From positions 1 through 64,000 of the forward strand of contig SVEY01000015.1 of assembly GCA_015057165.1 (NCBI GenBank): DNA of 64,000 nucleotides, in the 5' to 3' direction. The translations under genes were made by a program, and so were the position numbers. Below are positions 18,229 through 28,306 of this stretch, in pieces; position 1 is the stretch's first letter, and every line of letters starts with the position of its first letter. Below the pieces are notes generated by a model. The model saw nothing but the letters and a program-made list of their open reading frames with translations. It had not been told where the DNA came from and did no database searches. The DNA is from Lachnospiraceae bacterium (lineage in GTDB: Bacteria; Bacillota; Clostridia; Lachnospirales; Lachnospiraceae).

Positions 18229-20805
18229 ATGAACATTTCCAAATTTACACAAAAATCACAGGAAGCTGTACAGGATACAGAAAAACTTGCGTACGAGTAT
18301 GGTAATCAGGAACTAGAGCAGGAACATTTATTATTTGCTCTTCTTCGTCAGCAGGATGGATTGATTCCTAAGCTAATTGAGAAGATGGAAATTGATCTCG
18401 ACCATTTCAAAGGTAATGCAATAAAAGCATTAGAGGCTCGAACAAAGGTTAGTGGTGGACAGCTTGTTATGGGTAAAGACCTTAATAAGGTATTAATCAC
18501 CGCGGAAGATGAAGCAAAAGCAATGGGAGACGAGTATGTATCTGTTGAACATTTAATGCTTAGTATGATTAAGTATCCTAATAAAGCTATTAATAATATT
18601 TTTGCAGAGTATGGAATTACAAGAGAAAGATTCCTAAAGGCGTTGTCAGAGGTAAGAGGTAATGTAAGAGTTACTAGTGACAATCCAGAGGTGACATATG
18701 ATACTTTGGAAAAGTATGGATATGATTTGGTGGAAAGAGCAAGAACTCAAAAGTTAGATCCAGTTATTGGTCGTGATAGCGAGATAAGAAATGCTATTAG
18801 AATATTATCTCGAAAGACAAAGAATAATCCTGTTCTAATAGGTGAGCCTGGAGTTGGTAAGACAGCGGTAGTTGAAGGATTGGCACAAAGAATAGTAAGA
18901 GGTGATGTACCAGAAAGCCTTAAAGATAAGAGGTTATTTGCTCTTGATATGGGATCAATAGTAGCTGGTGCAAAATACAGAGGTGAATTCGAGGAGCGTC
19001 TTAAAGCGGTACTTGATGAAATCAAAAATTCTAATGGTGAAATAATACTATTTATTGATGAATTACATACTATTGTTGGAGCAGGAAAAAACGATGGTGC
19101 TCTTGATGCAGGTAATATGTTAAAGCCTATGCTTGCAAGAGGTGAACTTCATTGTATAGGTGCAACAACATTAGATGAATATAGAGAGTATATTGAAGAA
19201 GATAAAGCGCTAGAGAGACGTTTTCAACCAGTGCTTGTTGATGAACCAACAGTAGAGGATACAATATCTATCTTAAGAGGTCTGAAAGAAAGATACGAAG
19301 TATTTCATGGTGTTAAGATTATGGATTCGGCTCTTGTTAGTGCATCCTATTTATCTGATCGTTATATAACTGACAGGTTCCTTCCTGACAAAGCAATTGA
19401 TTTAGTTGATGAAGCATGTGCATTAATTAAGACAGAACTAGATTCTCTTCCTGCAGAACTAGATGAGATGAATAGAAGAATTATGCAATTAGAAATCGAA
19501 GAGACGGCCCTTAAGAAGGAAGAAGACAAACTAAGCCAGGAAAGACTAGCGAGTCTTCAGGAAGAATTAGCAGAGCTTCGTGATGAATTCACAAGTAAGA
19601 AGGCTACTTGGGATAATGAGAAGGAAGCTGTTAATAAGGTTACAACTCTTCGTGAAGAATTAGAAAATGTTCGAAATGAGATTAAGGTTGCAGAGCAAAG
19701 TTATAATCTTGATAGGGCAGCAGAACTTCAATATGGAGAGTTGCCAAAGTTAGAAAAAGAATTAGAAGAACAGGAAGAAATCTTAAGTAAGAAAGATGTT
19801 ACCCTTGTTCATGAAAAGGTTTCTGAAGATGAGATAACAAGAATTATTTCTCGCTGGACAGGAATCCCTGTGGCAAAGTTAACAGAATCTGAACGAAATA
19901 AGACACTTCATCTTGAAGAAGAGTTACATAAGAGAGTAGTCGGACAAGACGATGCTGTAACTAAAGTATCAGAAGCTATAATTAGGTCGAAGGCAGGCAT
20001 TAAAGATCCAGGCAAACCAATAGGTTCTTTCCTTTTCTTAGGACCTACTGGTGTAGGAAAGACAGAACTTGCAAAGACTTTGGCTAGGACTTTATTTGAC
20101 GATGAAGGCAATATGATACGAATAGACATGAGTGAATATATGGAGAAACATTCAGTAAGCAGACTTATTGGAGCACCTCCAGGATATGTTGGATATGATC
20201 AGGGTGGTCAGTTAACCGAGGCTGTAAGAAGAAAGCCATATAGCGTTGTACTTTTTGATGAAGTAGAGAAGGCTCATCCAGATGTATTTAATGTGCTGTT
20301 GCAGGTTCTTGATGATGGAAGAATAACTGATTCTCGTGGAAGAACTGTTGACTTTAAGAATACGATTATTATTCTTACATCTAATCTGGGTTCAACTTAT
20401 CTTATTGAAGGAATGGATGATGATGGTAATATTTCGCAGGAAGCTAAAGACTTAGTTATGGGTGAGGTTAGAAGAAACTTTAGACCTGAATTCCTTAATA
20501 GATTAGATGAGATTATTGGATTTAAGCCACTTGATAAGGACAGTGTAGCAAGTATTGTTGATATATTACTAGAAGAACTTAATGACAGACTAAAGGATAG
20601 GCAGATAAGTGTAGAACTAACTGATGCTGCTAAGAAATATATTGTTGATAACGGATTTGAACCTTCATTTGGAGCCAGACCACTTAAGAGATTTATACAA
20701 AGAAATGTGGAAACACTTGCAGCAAAGAAAATTCTCGAAGGTGATATGTCTGCGGATACAACCCTTGTAGTTGATGATATAGACGGTGCCCTTGTTATTA
20801 GATAA
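18229..20805 (+). CDS. clpB: ATP-dependent chaperone ClpB
   Basis: A hexameric AAA+ disaggregase that rescues aggregated proteins together with DnaK. The 858-residue protein has the double N-domain repeat (about residues 1-145), the first ATPase module with GEPGVGKT, the long coiled-coil middle domain (about 405-525) that distinguishes ClpB from ClpC, and the second ATPase module with [12 protein letters not shown]. There is no ClpP-binding tripeptide loop, as expected. It stands alone behind a CIRCE-controlled promoter. The ribosome site is GGGGGCGA before the ATG. Confidence 0.97.
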   Translation: MNISKFTQKSQEAVQDTEKLAYEYGNQELEQEHLLFALLRQQDGLIPKLIEKMEIDLDHFKGNAIKALEARTKVSGGQLVMGKDLNKVLITAEDEAKAMGDEYVSVEHLMLSMIKYPNKAINNIFAEYGITRERFLKALSEVRGNVRVTSDNPEVTYDTLEKYGYDLVERARTQKLDPVIGRDSEIRNAIRILSRKTKNNPVLIGEPGVGKTAVVEGLAQRIVRGDVPESLKDKRLFALDMGSIVAGAKYRGEFEERLKAVLDEIKNSNGEIILFIDELHTIVGAGKNDGALDAGNMLKPMLARGELHCIGATTLDEYREYIEEDKALERRFQPVLVDEPTVEDTISILRGLKERYEVFHGVKIMDSALVSASYLSDRYITDRFLPDKAIDLVDEACALIKTELDSLPAELDEMNRRIMQLEIEETALKKEEDKLSQERLASLQEELAELRDEFTSKKATWDNEKEAVNKVTTLREELENVRNEIKVAEQSYNLDRAAELQYGELPKLEKELEEQEEILSKKDVTLVHEKVSEDEITRIISRWTGIPVAKLTESERNKTLHLEEELHKRVVGQDDAVTKVSEAIIRSKAGIKDPGKPIGSFLFLGPTGVGKTELAKTLARTLFDDEGNMIRIDMSEYMEKHSVSRLIGAPPGYVGYDQGGQLTEAVRRKPYSVVLFDEVEKAHPDVFNVLLQVLDDGRITDSRGRTVDFKNTIIILTSNLGSTYLIEGMDDDGNISQEAKDLVMGEVRRNFRPEFLNRLDEIIGFKPLDKDSVASIVDILLEELNDRLKDRQISVELTDAAKKYIVDNGFEPSFGARPLKRFIQRNVETLAAKKILEGDMSADTTLVVDDIDGALVIR

Positions 20806-20892
20806 TCAAATTATTTGCATTTAAGTAAGTTATATTTTACAATACAGGAACATATAGAATGTAAATGTATTTGATTAAAAGGAAATATAAAG

Positions 20893-22218
20893 ATGGATTT
20901 ATTTGATTATATGAGAGAACGGCAAGGGGAGAAAGAATCTCCCCTAGCCTCTCGACTAAGGCCTACTTCATTAGAGGAAGTTGTTGGGCAGGAACATATT
21001 ATTGGCAAAGATAAATTGTTATATAGGGCAATTAAAGCAGATAAAATCAGCTCTATCATATTCTATGGACCGCCTGGTACAGGTAAGACAACATTAGCGA
21101 AGGTTATTGCTTGCACTACTAAGGCTGAATTTATGCAGATTAATGCAACATCAAGCGGAAAGAAAGATATGCAGGATGTTGTCTCTAAAGCAAAAGATAA
21201 TCTTGGAATGTATGGCAAGAAAACAATACTTTTTATAGACGAGATTCACAGATTTAATAAAGCGCAGCAGGATTATCTGCTTCCCTTTGTAGAAGATGGA
21301 ACAGTTATTCTTATTGGAGCAACTACAGAGAATCCGTATTTTGAAGTTAACTCCGCTTTGGTTTCTCGTTCTATAATATTTGAACTTCATACTTTATCCG
21401 TAGATGATATTAGAATACTTATAAAAAGGGCAATAGAGGATAAAGAGAAGGGCCTTGGAATATATAATGCATATATTGATGATGATGCCCTGGATTTCTT
21501 ATCTGATGCTGCAAATGGAGATGCAAGAAATGCTCTTAATGCAATAGAACTTGGAGTGCTTACGACAAAGCCTGATGAGGATGGTAAAATCCATATTACA
21601 TTAGATGTTGCAAGTGAATGTATACAGAAAAGAGCACTAAAGTATGATAAGGATGGAGATAATCATTATGATACTATTTCTGCTTTCATTAAGAGTATGA
21701 GAGGTTCTGATCCTGATGCAGCAATTTACTATCTTGCAAGAATGCTATGTGCAGGTGAGGATGTCAAATTCATTGCAAGACGTATTATGATTTGTGCATC
21801 TGAGGATGTGGGAAATGCAGATCCTAATGCTATAGTTGTAGCAACGTCTGCAGCCCAGGCAGTGGAAAGAATAGGAATGCCAGAAAGTCAAATCATACTT
21901 GCTCAGGCAGCAAGTTACGTTGCCCTTGCACCGAAATCCAATTCAGCTGTATGTGCAATTGGTAAGGCTATGGAATATGTACAGTCTAACCCGGCATATC
22001 ATATTCCTCCATACCTTCAGGATGCCCATTACCCTAATGCCAAGGAACTTGGACGAGGTATTGGATATAAGTATGCCCATGATTATAAGAACCATTATGC
22101 AATGCAGCAATATTTGCCAGATGAAGTGGTGGGGGAGACCTTCTACGAATTATCTGATATGGGTTACGAGAAGAAACTACAAGAGCATTTGGATAAAATA
22201 AGGCGTGAAGCAGAATAG
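20893..22218 (+). CDS. rarA: Replication-associated recombination protein RarA (MgsA)
   Basis: A 441-residue AAA+ ATPase related to clamp loaders that acts at stalled or gapped replication forks. Walker A is GPPGTGKTTLAK, Walker B with DEIHRF follows, then sensor 1 GATTENPYFEVN and the arginine-finger segment. The C-terminal part matches the RarA tetramerisation domain (MRGSDPDAAIYYLARML and DVGNADP). The length is normal. The upstream 87 bases hold no clear promoter. A strong terminator follows. Confidence 0.95.
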   Translation: MDLFDYMRERQGEKESPLASRLRPTSLEEVVGQEHIIGKDKLLYRAIKADKISSIIFYGPPGTGKTTLAKVIACTTKAEFMQINATSSGKKDMQDVVSKAKDNLGMYGKKTILFIDEIHRFNKAQQDYLLPFVEDGTVILIGATTENPYFEVNSALVSRSIIFELHTLSVDDIRILIKRAIEDKEKGLGIYNAYIDDDALDFLSDAANGDARNALNAIELGVLTTKPDEDGKIHITLDVASECIQKRALKYDKDGDNHYDTISAFIKSMRGSDPDAAIYYLARMLCAGEDVKFIARRIMICASEDVGNADPNAIVVATSAAQAVERIGMPESQIILAQAASYVALAPKSNSAVCAIGKAMEYVQSNPAYHIPPYLQDAHYPNAKELGRGIGYKYAHDYKNHYAMQQYLPDEVVGETFYELSDMGYEKKLQEHLDKIRREAE

Positions 22219-22238
22219 TGTGAGTATAGTATTATATA

Positions 22239-22284
22239 GGGGGCGCGATGGGAATAAAGTATACCCATCGCGCCCCCTCTCTTT
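22239..22284 (+). terminator. Strong terminator after rarA
   Basis: A perfect 14-bp GC-rich stem (GGGGGCGCGATGGG with its complement at 22264-22277) around an 11-base loop is followed by TCTCTTT. It is strikingly GC-rich for this genome. Confidence 0.88.
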
Positions 22285-22422
22285 AGTACATATATACTTA
22301 TTATAAGGGGATTACGCCTTATTTTTGTGTAAAAAACAAGTGTAATATAAATTAAAATGGTGTAAAATATTATAGGTTTAATATGCCCAAAAAAGAAAAA
22401 AGAAAAGATTGGAAGAAGAAAA

Positions 22423-23700
22423 ATGAATTATTCACAAATGACAAAAGAAGAATTGTTAGAAGAAAAAAGTAAAGTTGAGGCTCTATATAAAGAGTATCAA
22501 GACAGGGGATTAAAGCTTGATATGTCTCGTGGAAAGCCTTCTAGTGATCAGTTAGATAAGTGTTTGCCTATTATGGATGTTTTGACATCAAAGGATGATT
22601 ATCATGCATCAAATGGATTCGATACAAGAAATTATGGCCTTGTGGATGGAATACCAGAAGCAAAAGAACTTATGGCGGCTATTATGGATACAAAGGCTGA
22701 AAATGTTATTATATCCGGTAATGCTTCGCTAAACATTATGTTTGATTGTATTGCTAGAGCATTTTGCTTTGGTATTATGGGTTCTACTCCATGGAGTAAA
22801 CTAGATAAAGTAAAGTTCCTGTGTCCTGTACCTGGATATGATAGACATTTTGGAGTGACAGAACACTTTGGAATAGAGATGATTAATATTCCAATGAATG
22901 AAGATGGTCCAGATATGGATATGGTTGAAAAATATGTAAATAATGATGAAGCTGTTAAGGGTATTTGGTGTGTACCAAAGTTCTCTAATCCAGAGGGAGT
23001 TGTTTATTCAGACGAAGTTGTAAGGAGATTTGCAAATCTTAGTCCTAAAGCAAAAGATTTTAGAATCTTTTGGGATAACGCATATGCTGTTCACTATCTC
23101 TATGATGAAGAGATACAGATTCTTGATATTATTGAGGAATGTGCTAAAGCAGGAAATCCTAATATGGTTTACGAATTTGCCTCAACATCTAAGATTAGTT
23201 TTGCTGGCGCAGGTATTTCTGCCATTGCATCTTCAATTGATAATCTTGAAGATATTAAGAAGACAATTACAAAACAAACAATTGGTCCTGATAAGATTAA
23301 TGAGCTTCGCCATGTAAGATATTTTAAAGATAAAAAGGGCGTGCTTGAACATATGAAGGTTCTTGCTTCTGAATTAAGACCTCGATTTGAACTTGTTAAT
23401 AAAATTCTTGATGAAGAGTTAAAGGGATTAGATGTTGGAACGTATATTGTACCAAGAGGTGGATACTTTATAACATACAGAGCAAAGAATGGTTGTGCAA
23501 CCAGAATTGTAGAACTTGCTAAAGAGGCAGGAGTAGTTCTTACAGGAGCGGGAGCACCATTCCCTTATCATAAGGATCCAGAGGATTCTGTAATTAGAAT
23601 TGCACCTTCTTATCCATCTATGGAGGAACTAGAAGAAGCGGCTAAGGTTTTTGCTGTATGTGCAAAATATGCAACACTTGAGAAACTAATAGAAGATTAA
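22423..23700 (+). CDS. Aspartate aminotransferase, subgroup Ic (AspT-like, PF12897)
   Basis: A 425-residue PLP enzyme that should interconvert aspartate and oxaloacetate. It fits the AspT branch known from Corynebacterium rather than classic AspC: LDMSRGKPS near the start, NYGLVDGIPEAKEL, WCVPKFSNPEGVVYS, and the Schiff-base lysine in ASTSKISFAGAG (Lys257). The ribosome site upstream is only a weak purine-rich stretch. It precedes proC and lies within 3 kb of aspartate kinase, so it may supply aspartate for the aspartate-family pathway. Confidence 0.9.
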   Translation: MNYSQMTKEELLEEKSKVEALYKEYQDRGLKLDMSRGKPSSDQLDKCLPIMDVLTSKDDYHASNGFDTRNYGLVDGIPEAKELMAAIMDTKAENVIISGNASLNIMFDCIARAFCFGIMGSTPWSKLDKVKFLCPVPGYDRHFGVTEHFGIEMINIPMNEDGPDMDMVEKYVNNDEAVKGIWCVPKFSNPEGVVYSDEVVRRFANLSPKAKDFRIFWDNAYAVHYLYDEEIQILDIIEECAKAGNPNMVYEFASTSKISFAGAGISAIASSIDNLEDIKKTITKQTIGPDKINELRHVRYFKDKKGVLEHMKVLASELRPRFELVNKILDEELKGLDVGTYIVPRGGYFITYRAKNGCATRIVELAKEAGVVLTGAGAPFPYHKDPEDSVIRIAPSYPSMEELEEAAKVFAVCAKYATLEKLIED

Positions 23701-23724
23701 TAGATTATAGAGCAGAGGTGCTAT

Positions 23725-24534
23725 ATGGCTAAAAAAATTGGTTTTATTGGATGCGGCAATATGGGTTCTGCAATCTTAGGAGGAATGCTCAGTGCTAAGA
23801 TTGTAGAGAAAGAAAATGTATTAGTGTCATGTCGCTCAGATAGTTCTAAGAATAGAATAACAGAAGAATTCGGTGTAACAATTGTTGATAATAAGGAAGT
23901 TGCAGGAAAGTCCGATATTATTTTTCTTGCAGTAAAACCTAATGTGTTTTCTGAGATTATACCAGAGATTAGTGGTTCTATACCGGATAATAAGATGCCA
24001 CTTATTATATCAATTGCTGCTGGTATGACAATTGAGAGAATTGAAGAATTGTTTGGCAGAGACATTAAACTTATTCGTTCCATGCCTAATACACCAGCAC
24101 TTGTTGGTGAAGCAATGTCGGCACTTTGCGTAAATGGAAATGTAACAGATGAAGACAGAGAGTTTGCCCTTCAAATATTTGAAAGTTTTGGAGAGGCAGA
24201 ATATATATCTGAGAAATTAATGGATGCTGTAATAGGTGTCAGTGGTTCATCACCTGCATATATTTATATGCTGATAGAGGCTATGGCAGATGGTGCTGTT
24301 CTTTCGGGAATGCCTCGAAGTCAGGCATATAAGTTCGCAGCACAGTCTGTTCTTGGCTCTGCTAAAATGGTGCTTGAAACTGGAATACATCCCGGTGAGT
24401 TGAAAGATGCTGTATGTTCGCCAGGTGGAACAACAATAGAAGGTGTGGCTACATTAGAGCAATTAGGTTTTAGAGATGCTATTATAGCTGCAGAAAAAGC
24501 TTGTGTAGATAAATCTATTGAAATGTCTAAGTAG
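23725..24534 (+). CDS. proC: Pyrroline-5-carboxylate reductase
   Basis: The last step of proline synthesis, reducing pyrroline-5-carboxylate with NAD(P)H in the cytoplasm. The 269-residue protein has the Rossmann motif GFIGCGNMGSAILGG, LAVKPNVF and the C-terminal signature SPGGTTIEGVATLEQLGFR. The length is normal. GAGGTG precedes the ATG. proA and proB are not in the window. Confidence 0.96.
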   Translation: MAKKIGFIGCGNMGSAILGGMLSAKIVEKENVLVSCRSDSSKNRITEEFGVTIVDNKEVAGKSDIIFLAVKPNVFSEIIPEISGSIPDNKMPLIISIAAGMTIERIEELFGRDIKLIRSMPNTPALVGEAMSALCVNGNVTDEDREFALQIFESFGEAEYISEKLMDAVIGVSGSSPAYIYMLIEAMADGAVLSGMPRSQAYKFAAQSVLGSAKMVLETGIHPGELKDAVCSPGGTTIEGVATLEQLGFRDAIIAAEKACVDKSIEMSK

Positions 24535-24562
24535 GTAAAGTATTGACGTAAAAGGAATCATA

Positions 24563-25588
24563 ATGAAACAGAAAATTTTAACTTTTACAGTGCCTTGTTT
24601 CAATTCAGAAGAATATATGAGTAAGGCTATCAAAAGTATACTCCCAGGGGGAGATAGAGTTGAAATAATTATTGTAGATGATGGCTCCACTGATAATACG
24701 GCAAGTATTGCTGATAAATTTGCTGAGGAATATCCTGATATAATAAGGGTAATACACAAAGAAAATGGTGGTCATGGATCTGCAGTTAATACAGGTCTTT
24801 TACATGCAAGAGGATTATATTTTAAAGTCCTTGACTCAGATGATTGGTTTGAGAAAAATGCATATAAAGAATATCTTAATACAATAGAACAGCTTGTTGA
24901 GTCTGAACAGCTAATTGACATGATTCTTACAAACTATGTATATGAAAAGCCGTCAGAGAATCATAGACGAAGAATGATATATTCTGCACTATTTCCGAAG
25001 AATAAAGTGATTGGCTGGGAAGATATGAAGCATAATATTAAGGGGTTTTCCATTCTTATGCATTCTGTTACATATAGAACAAAACTTCTTAGGGATATAG
25101 GACTTAAACTTCCAGAGAATACATTTTATGTAGACAATCTATTTGTATATGAACCATTACCATATGTTAAGAAGTTCTATTATCTTGATGTGGATTTGTA
25201 TAGATATTATATTGGAAGAGAAGGTCAGTCTATAACAGAGAAAACCATGATAAAAAGACTGGACCAACAACTTGCAGTTAATTATAGAATGATAGATGCC
25301 TTTGATTTGTATGAAGATGTCAAAGAACCGCATCTAAGATCATATATGTTAGCATATCTTGAGATGATAACAGTTGTGTCAACCAGTCTTGCACATGTCT
25401 CTAAAGACCCTGTTAATTATCAAAAGGCGAAGGATCTGTGGAAATATATAAAAGAAAAAGATAGAAGAGTTTTTCTTCATCTTAGATTTGGAATATTTGG
25501 ACAAGCAGTTAGTAAGCCAGGAGCAATTGGTAGATTTATATCTGTAAAATGCTACCATTTTACACAGTGGTTTATGAGATTTAATTAG
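24563..25588 (+). CDS. Family 2 glycosyltransferase
   Basis: A 341-residue GT-A glycosyltransferase with the opening TFTVPCFNSEEYMSKAI, the nucleotide-binding VDDGSTDNT and the metal-binding KVLDSDDWF (about residues 88-96). The C-terminal region holds no clear membrane helix. It lies between proC and aspartate kinase with short gaps, away from other polysaccharide genes, so its acceptor cannot be guessed. Confidence 0.85.
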   Translation: MKQKILTFTVPCFNSEEYMSKAIKSILPGGDRVEIIIVDDGSTDNTASIADKFAEEYPDIIRVIHKENGGHGSAVNTGLLHARGLYFKVLDSDDWFEKNAYKEYLNTIEQLVESEQLIDMILTNYVYEKPSENHRRRMIYSALFPKNKVIGWEDMKHNIKGFSILMHSVTYRTKLLRDIGLKLPENTFYVDNLFVYEPLPYVKKFYYLDVDLYRYYIGREGQSITEKTMIKRLDQQLAVNYRMIDAFDLYEDVKEPHLRSYMLAYLEMITVVSTSLAHVSKDPVNYQKAKDLWKYIKEKDRRVFLHLRFGIFGQAVSKPGAIGRFISVKCYHFTQWFMRFN

Positions 25589-25606
25589 AAAAGAGAAGAG
25601 GTTGTT

Positions 25607-26929
25607 ATGACAAAAGTAGTTAAGTTTGGTGGAAGTTCCCTTGCGGATGCAAAGCAGTTTAAAAAGGTAATTGATATAATCAAGGCAGATTCTGATAGAA
25701 GATATATAATTCCTTCTGCACCAGGTAAGAGATTTGATGAAGATACTAAAGTTACTGATATGTTTATTAAGCTATATGAATTAGCTTCTAAAGGAAAGAA
25801 TCTGGACAGTCAGATAAGCAAAATCAAAGAAAGATATAATGAAATTATTGAAGGGTTAAAGATTAAGAACTTTTCTCTTGATGAGGAGTTTAATGCAATT
25901 AAGACTGAACTTGAGTATAATCCTACATGTGATTATGCAGCAAGTAGAGGAGAATATCTTAATGGTTTAATTATGGCGAAGTACCTTGGTTATGAATTTA
26001 TTGATCCAAAGGATATTATCTTCTTTAATGAGGAGCGAGGACTTAACTCCTATAAGACAGAGAAGAAAGTGTCAGAGCGCCTAAAAGGAGTAAAACATGC
26101 AGTTATTCCAGGCTTTTATGGAAGTGATAAAGAAGGCCAGGTTATGACATTTTCAAGAGGCGGGTCAGATATAACAGGTTCAATTATTGCAGGTGCTATT
26201 AGAGCAGATGTATACGAGAACTGGACTGACGTATCTGGTTTTCTTGTTGCTGATCCACGTATTGTAGATGATCCTGTAGGAATTGATATGATTACATATA
26301 GAGAGCTTAGAGAGCTTTCATATATGGGTGCTTCAGTTCTTCATGAAGATGCAATTTTCCCTGTTCGTTCTGCTGGAATACCAATTAATATAAGAAATAC
26401 TAATAGTCCGAAAGATGAAGGAACATGGATTGTGGAAAGCACATGTCACAAACCGGAATATGTAATAACAGGAATTGCTGGAAAGAAAGGCTTCTGTGCC
26501 GTATCGATTTCTAAGGCTTTAATGAATGCTGAAATAGGATTTGGACAGAAAGTATTACAAGCATTCGGAGATAATGATATTTCATTTGAACATATGCCTT
26601 CAGGAATAGATACAATGACAGTGGTTGTTCACGAAGATGAATTTGTTGCCAAAGAACAAAAGGTTGTATCGGCAATTCACAGATTATGTGATCCAGATTC
26701 TGTTGAAATTGAATCCGATCTTGCACTGATTGCTGTTGTTGGTCGAGGTATGAAATCTACTCGTGGTACAGCTGGAAGAATATTTGCAGCACTTAGTCAT
26801 GCCAATGTAAATGTTCGTATGATTGACCAGGGTTCAAGCGAGCTTAATATTATTATTGGTGTAGAAAATGAAGATTTTGATAAAGCTATAAAATCAATTT
26901 ATGATATTTTTGTTACAACAAAGTTATAA
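25607..26929 (+). CDS. lysC: Aspartate kinase
   Basis: A 440-residue enzyme that phosphorylates aspartate, the first step toward lysine, threonine and methionine. The kinase domain opens with KVVKFGGSSLADAKQF and contains FSRGGSDITGS (about residues 183-193). Two ACT domains fill the last 150 residues (GKKGFCAVSISKALMN and ALIAVVGRGMKSTRGTAGRI) and should bind a feedback amino acid. The length and single-function layout match the longer class found in Clostridia. The ribosome site is AGAGG. Confidence 0.93.
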   Translation: MTKVVKFGGSSLADAKQFKKVIDIIKADSDRRYIIPSAPGKRFDEDTKVTDMFIKLYELASKGKNLDSQISKIKERYNEIIEGLKIKNFSLDEEFNAIKTELEYNPTCDYAASRGEYLNGLIMAKYLGYEFIDPKDIIFFNEERGLNSYKTEKKVSERLKGVKHAVIPGFYGSDKEGQVMTFSRGGSDITGSIIAGAIRADVYENWTDVSGFLVADPRIVDDPVGIDMITYRELRELSYMGASVLHEDAIFPVRSAGIPINIRNTNSPKDEGTWIVESTCHKPEYVITGIAGKKGFCAVSISKALMNAEIGFGQKVLQAFGDNDISFEHMPSGIDTMTVVVHEDEFVAKEQKVVSAIHRLCDPDSVEIESDLALIAVVGRGMKSTRGTAGRIFAALSHANVNVRMIDQGSSELNIIIGVENEDFDKAIKSIYDIFVTTKL

Positions 26930-26950
26930 GTTGTGCATAGGAGGTAGTAT

Positions 26951-27172
26951 ATGAATCCAATGAAAATAATGGCTGCGTTTAATACATTTCGCAGTAATCA
27001 TCCTAAAGTAGTTGAATTCTTTCAAGTGGTTTTCGGACAGAGAGTTGAAGAAGGAACAATAATTGAAATATCTGTTACAAAACCTGGAGAAGAAACAATT
27101 ACTACTAATATGAAAGTTAAGCAATCTGATATAGAGCTTTTTGATGAATTGAAAAATATGTCTAGATATTAA
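26951..27172 (+). CDS. Conserved small protein of unknown function
   Basis: A 73-residue protein preceded by an excellent AGGAGG site, 21 bases after lysC. An N-terminal helix (MKIMAAFNTFRSNHPKVVEF) is followed by a predicted beta-rich part ending in a Lys/Asp-rich helix. There is no membrane segment or signal peptide. I do not recognise a named family. The strong ribosome site and normal codon use support a real gene. Confidence 0.65.
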   Translation: MNPMKIMAAFNTFRSNHPKVVEFFQVVFGQRVEEGTIIEISVTKPGEETITTNMKVKQSDIELFDELKNMSRY

Positions 27173-27215
27173 ATGATAATCATATATTCAAAATAAATAA
27201 TAAGGAGAGATAAAA

Positions 27216-27530
27216 ATGGAAGAATTAGAATTTCGTTATGACACACAATTATTACTTGATCAGTATGTAGAAGATGGAGATGATGCTGACGATGTAGCTG
27301 ATGACCTACTAGATGAGATAAGAGATTATCTTCTTGAGAATATTAAAGGTGATTCAATGGTTGTAGCTGCTGATAGCGGCGAAGATGAGTTCGGCGAGAA
27401 AGCAATTATTAAGATTCATTATCACACCAACGAACCATGGGATGTACTCTCATATTGCAGAAAGCATGGAGAAATCTACGATATCGTAGTAGAAGACATG
27501 GACAGACAGCAAAGAGATCTGCAAGGATAG
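27216..27530 (+). CDS. Acidic small protein of unknown function
   Basis: A 104-residue, strongly acidic protein (DGDDADDVADDLLDEI near the start) with an AGGAGAG ribosome site. The predicted helical N-terminal half is followed by alternating strands (AIIKIHYHTNEPWDV). There are no signal or membrane segments. It is the last gene before a nested palindromic element and probably shares a transcript with the preceding small gene. No function is assigned. Confidence 0.65.
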   Translation: MEELEFRYDTQLLLDQYVEDGDDADDVADDLLDEIRDYLLENIKGDSMVVAADSGEDEFGEKAIIKIHYHTNEPWDVLSYCRKHGEIYDIVVEDMDRQQRDLQG

Positions 27531-27534
27531 TTTA

Positions 27535-27715
27535 GTCTTTCGAAACATTGGGCTACGCTCAGTTGAGAAAGACATATGAATTGAGGTAGGATATATAAAA
27601 GCCCCTCTTAAGGTATAGTTTTCTGAAACATTGAGCTACGCTCAGTTGAAGAAAACATATACCTTAAGAGGGGTTAATATATATATATACCCTACCTTAA
27701 TCTTATGCTTTCGTA
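27535..27715. repeat. Nested palindromic element A with two paralogous hairpins
   Basis: Hairpin 1 (27535-27573) and hairpin 2 (27618-27656) have 25-nt interiors that differ at one base, closed by different but perfectly paired 7-bp stems (GTCTTTC/GAAAGAC and GTTTTCT/AGAAAAC). Inside each, ATTGRGC pairs with GCTCAGT around a TAC loop. Hairpin 2 is extended by a perfect 16-bp stem (27602-27617 with 27658-27673). A further AGGTAGG/CCTACCT arm pair (27584-27597 with 27684-27697) encloses it. The outer right arm runs into the 3' end of the DUF1653 gene and is mirrored on the left. It lies between convergent genes and may double as a bidirectional terminator. Confidence 0.85.
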
Positions 27716-28291
27716 TTTTTTTCTTGTCCTCACACAAGTCTTTAGCTCCGAAAACCTCTGGTCTATAGGTCCATCAGGAATCACAACATCTAATGTAACT
27801 GCAAGATTATCAATTAATACATCAGTAATATCAACTCTTGGGATATTACAGAGTATCTCATATTTTTCATCAAAATCATCAGTATCAAGAAATTTGAGCA
27901 TTGGCGAATCCTGCTGTTCTTTTTCTTCAAGCTTATCTTCTTCAATATGTACGTCGCCTTTGGAAACAGAAGCTTCCTTAGAAGACGAACTAATTTGTGA
28001 AGTAACATCTCCTATGTTACTTGTGGAAGAAGAATCTTGATTTAGCATTTCTGTTGTCATAGGAATATATGTGAATCTATATTCTTCGACTACACCTTCG
28101 TATTTCTTTTTATCCAAACGCTCTATAAAAGACTCATAAGGTCTTGCATAGACAACAAAATCTCCATATAAACTCTGATATATTACAAGTGCTTCACCAG
28201 TCTCTGAATGAGTAGCGATTCCCTGTACCCTATACATTTTTCCTTTGAAATGTCTATATACTTCACCAGCTTGTGGATTTGATTGTGGCAT
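27692..28291 (-). CDS. DUF1653 domain protein with C-terminal extension
   Basis: A 199-residue protein whose first 65 residues match DUF1653 (GEVYRHFKGKMYRVQGIATH, then LVIYQSLYGDFVVYARP). This family of small beta-barrel domains has no firm function. A serine-rich linker (about 90-125) leads to an acidic region and a C-terminal helical segment. Ribosome site AGAGGT precedes the ATG. The last seven codons lie inside palindromic element A. PI-PLC lies 15 bases upstream on the same strand, so the two may be co-transcribed. Confidence 0.8.
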   Translation of the reverse strand: MPQSNPQAGEVYRHFKGKMYRVQGIATHSETGEALVIYQSLYGDFVVYARPYESFIERLDKKKYEGVVEEYRFTYIPMTTEMLNQDSSSTSNIGDVTSQISSSSKEASVSKGDVHIEEDKLEEKEQQDSPMLKFLDTDDFDEKYEILCNIPRVDITDVLIDNLAVTLDVVIPDGPIDQRFSELKTCVRTRKKYESIRLR

Positions 28292-28306
28292 AATAATTAC
28301 CTCTTT

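Noticed and set aside
23721-24083. A 120-codon minus-strand frame over proC
   Set aside because: It is antisense to the conserved Rossmann domain of proC and has no homology-like features.
27535-27656. CRISPR-like repeat pair
   Set aside because: There are only two copies 83 bp apart with different flanks, no regular spacer series and no cas gene. The copies are hairpin interiors, not direct repeats of constant length.
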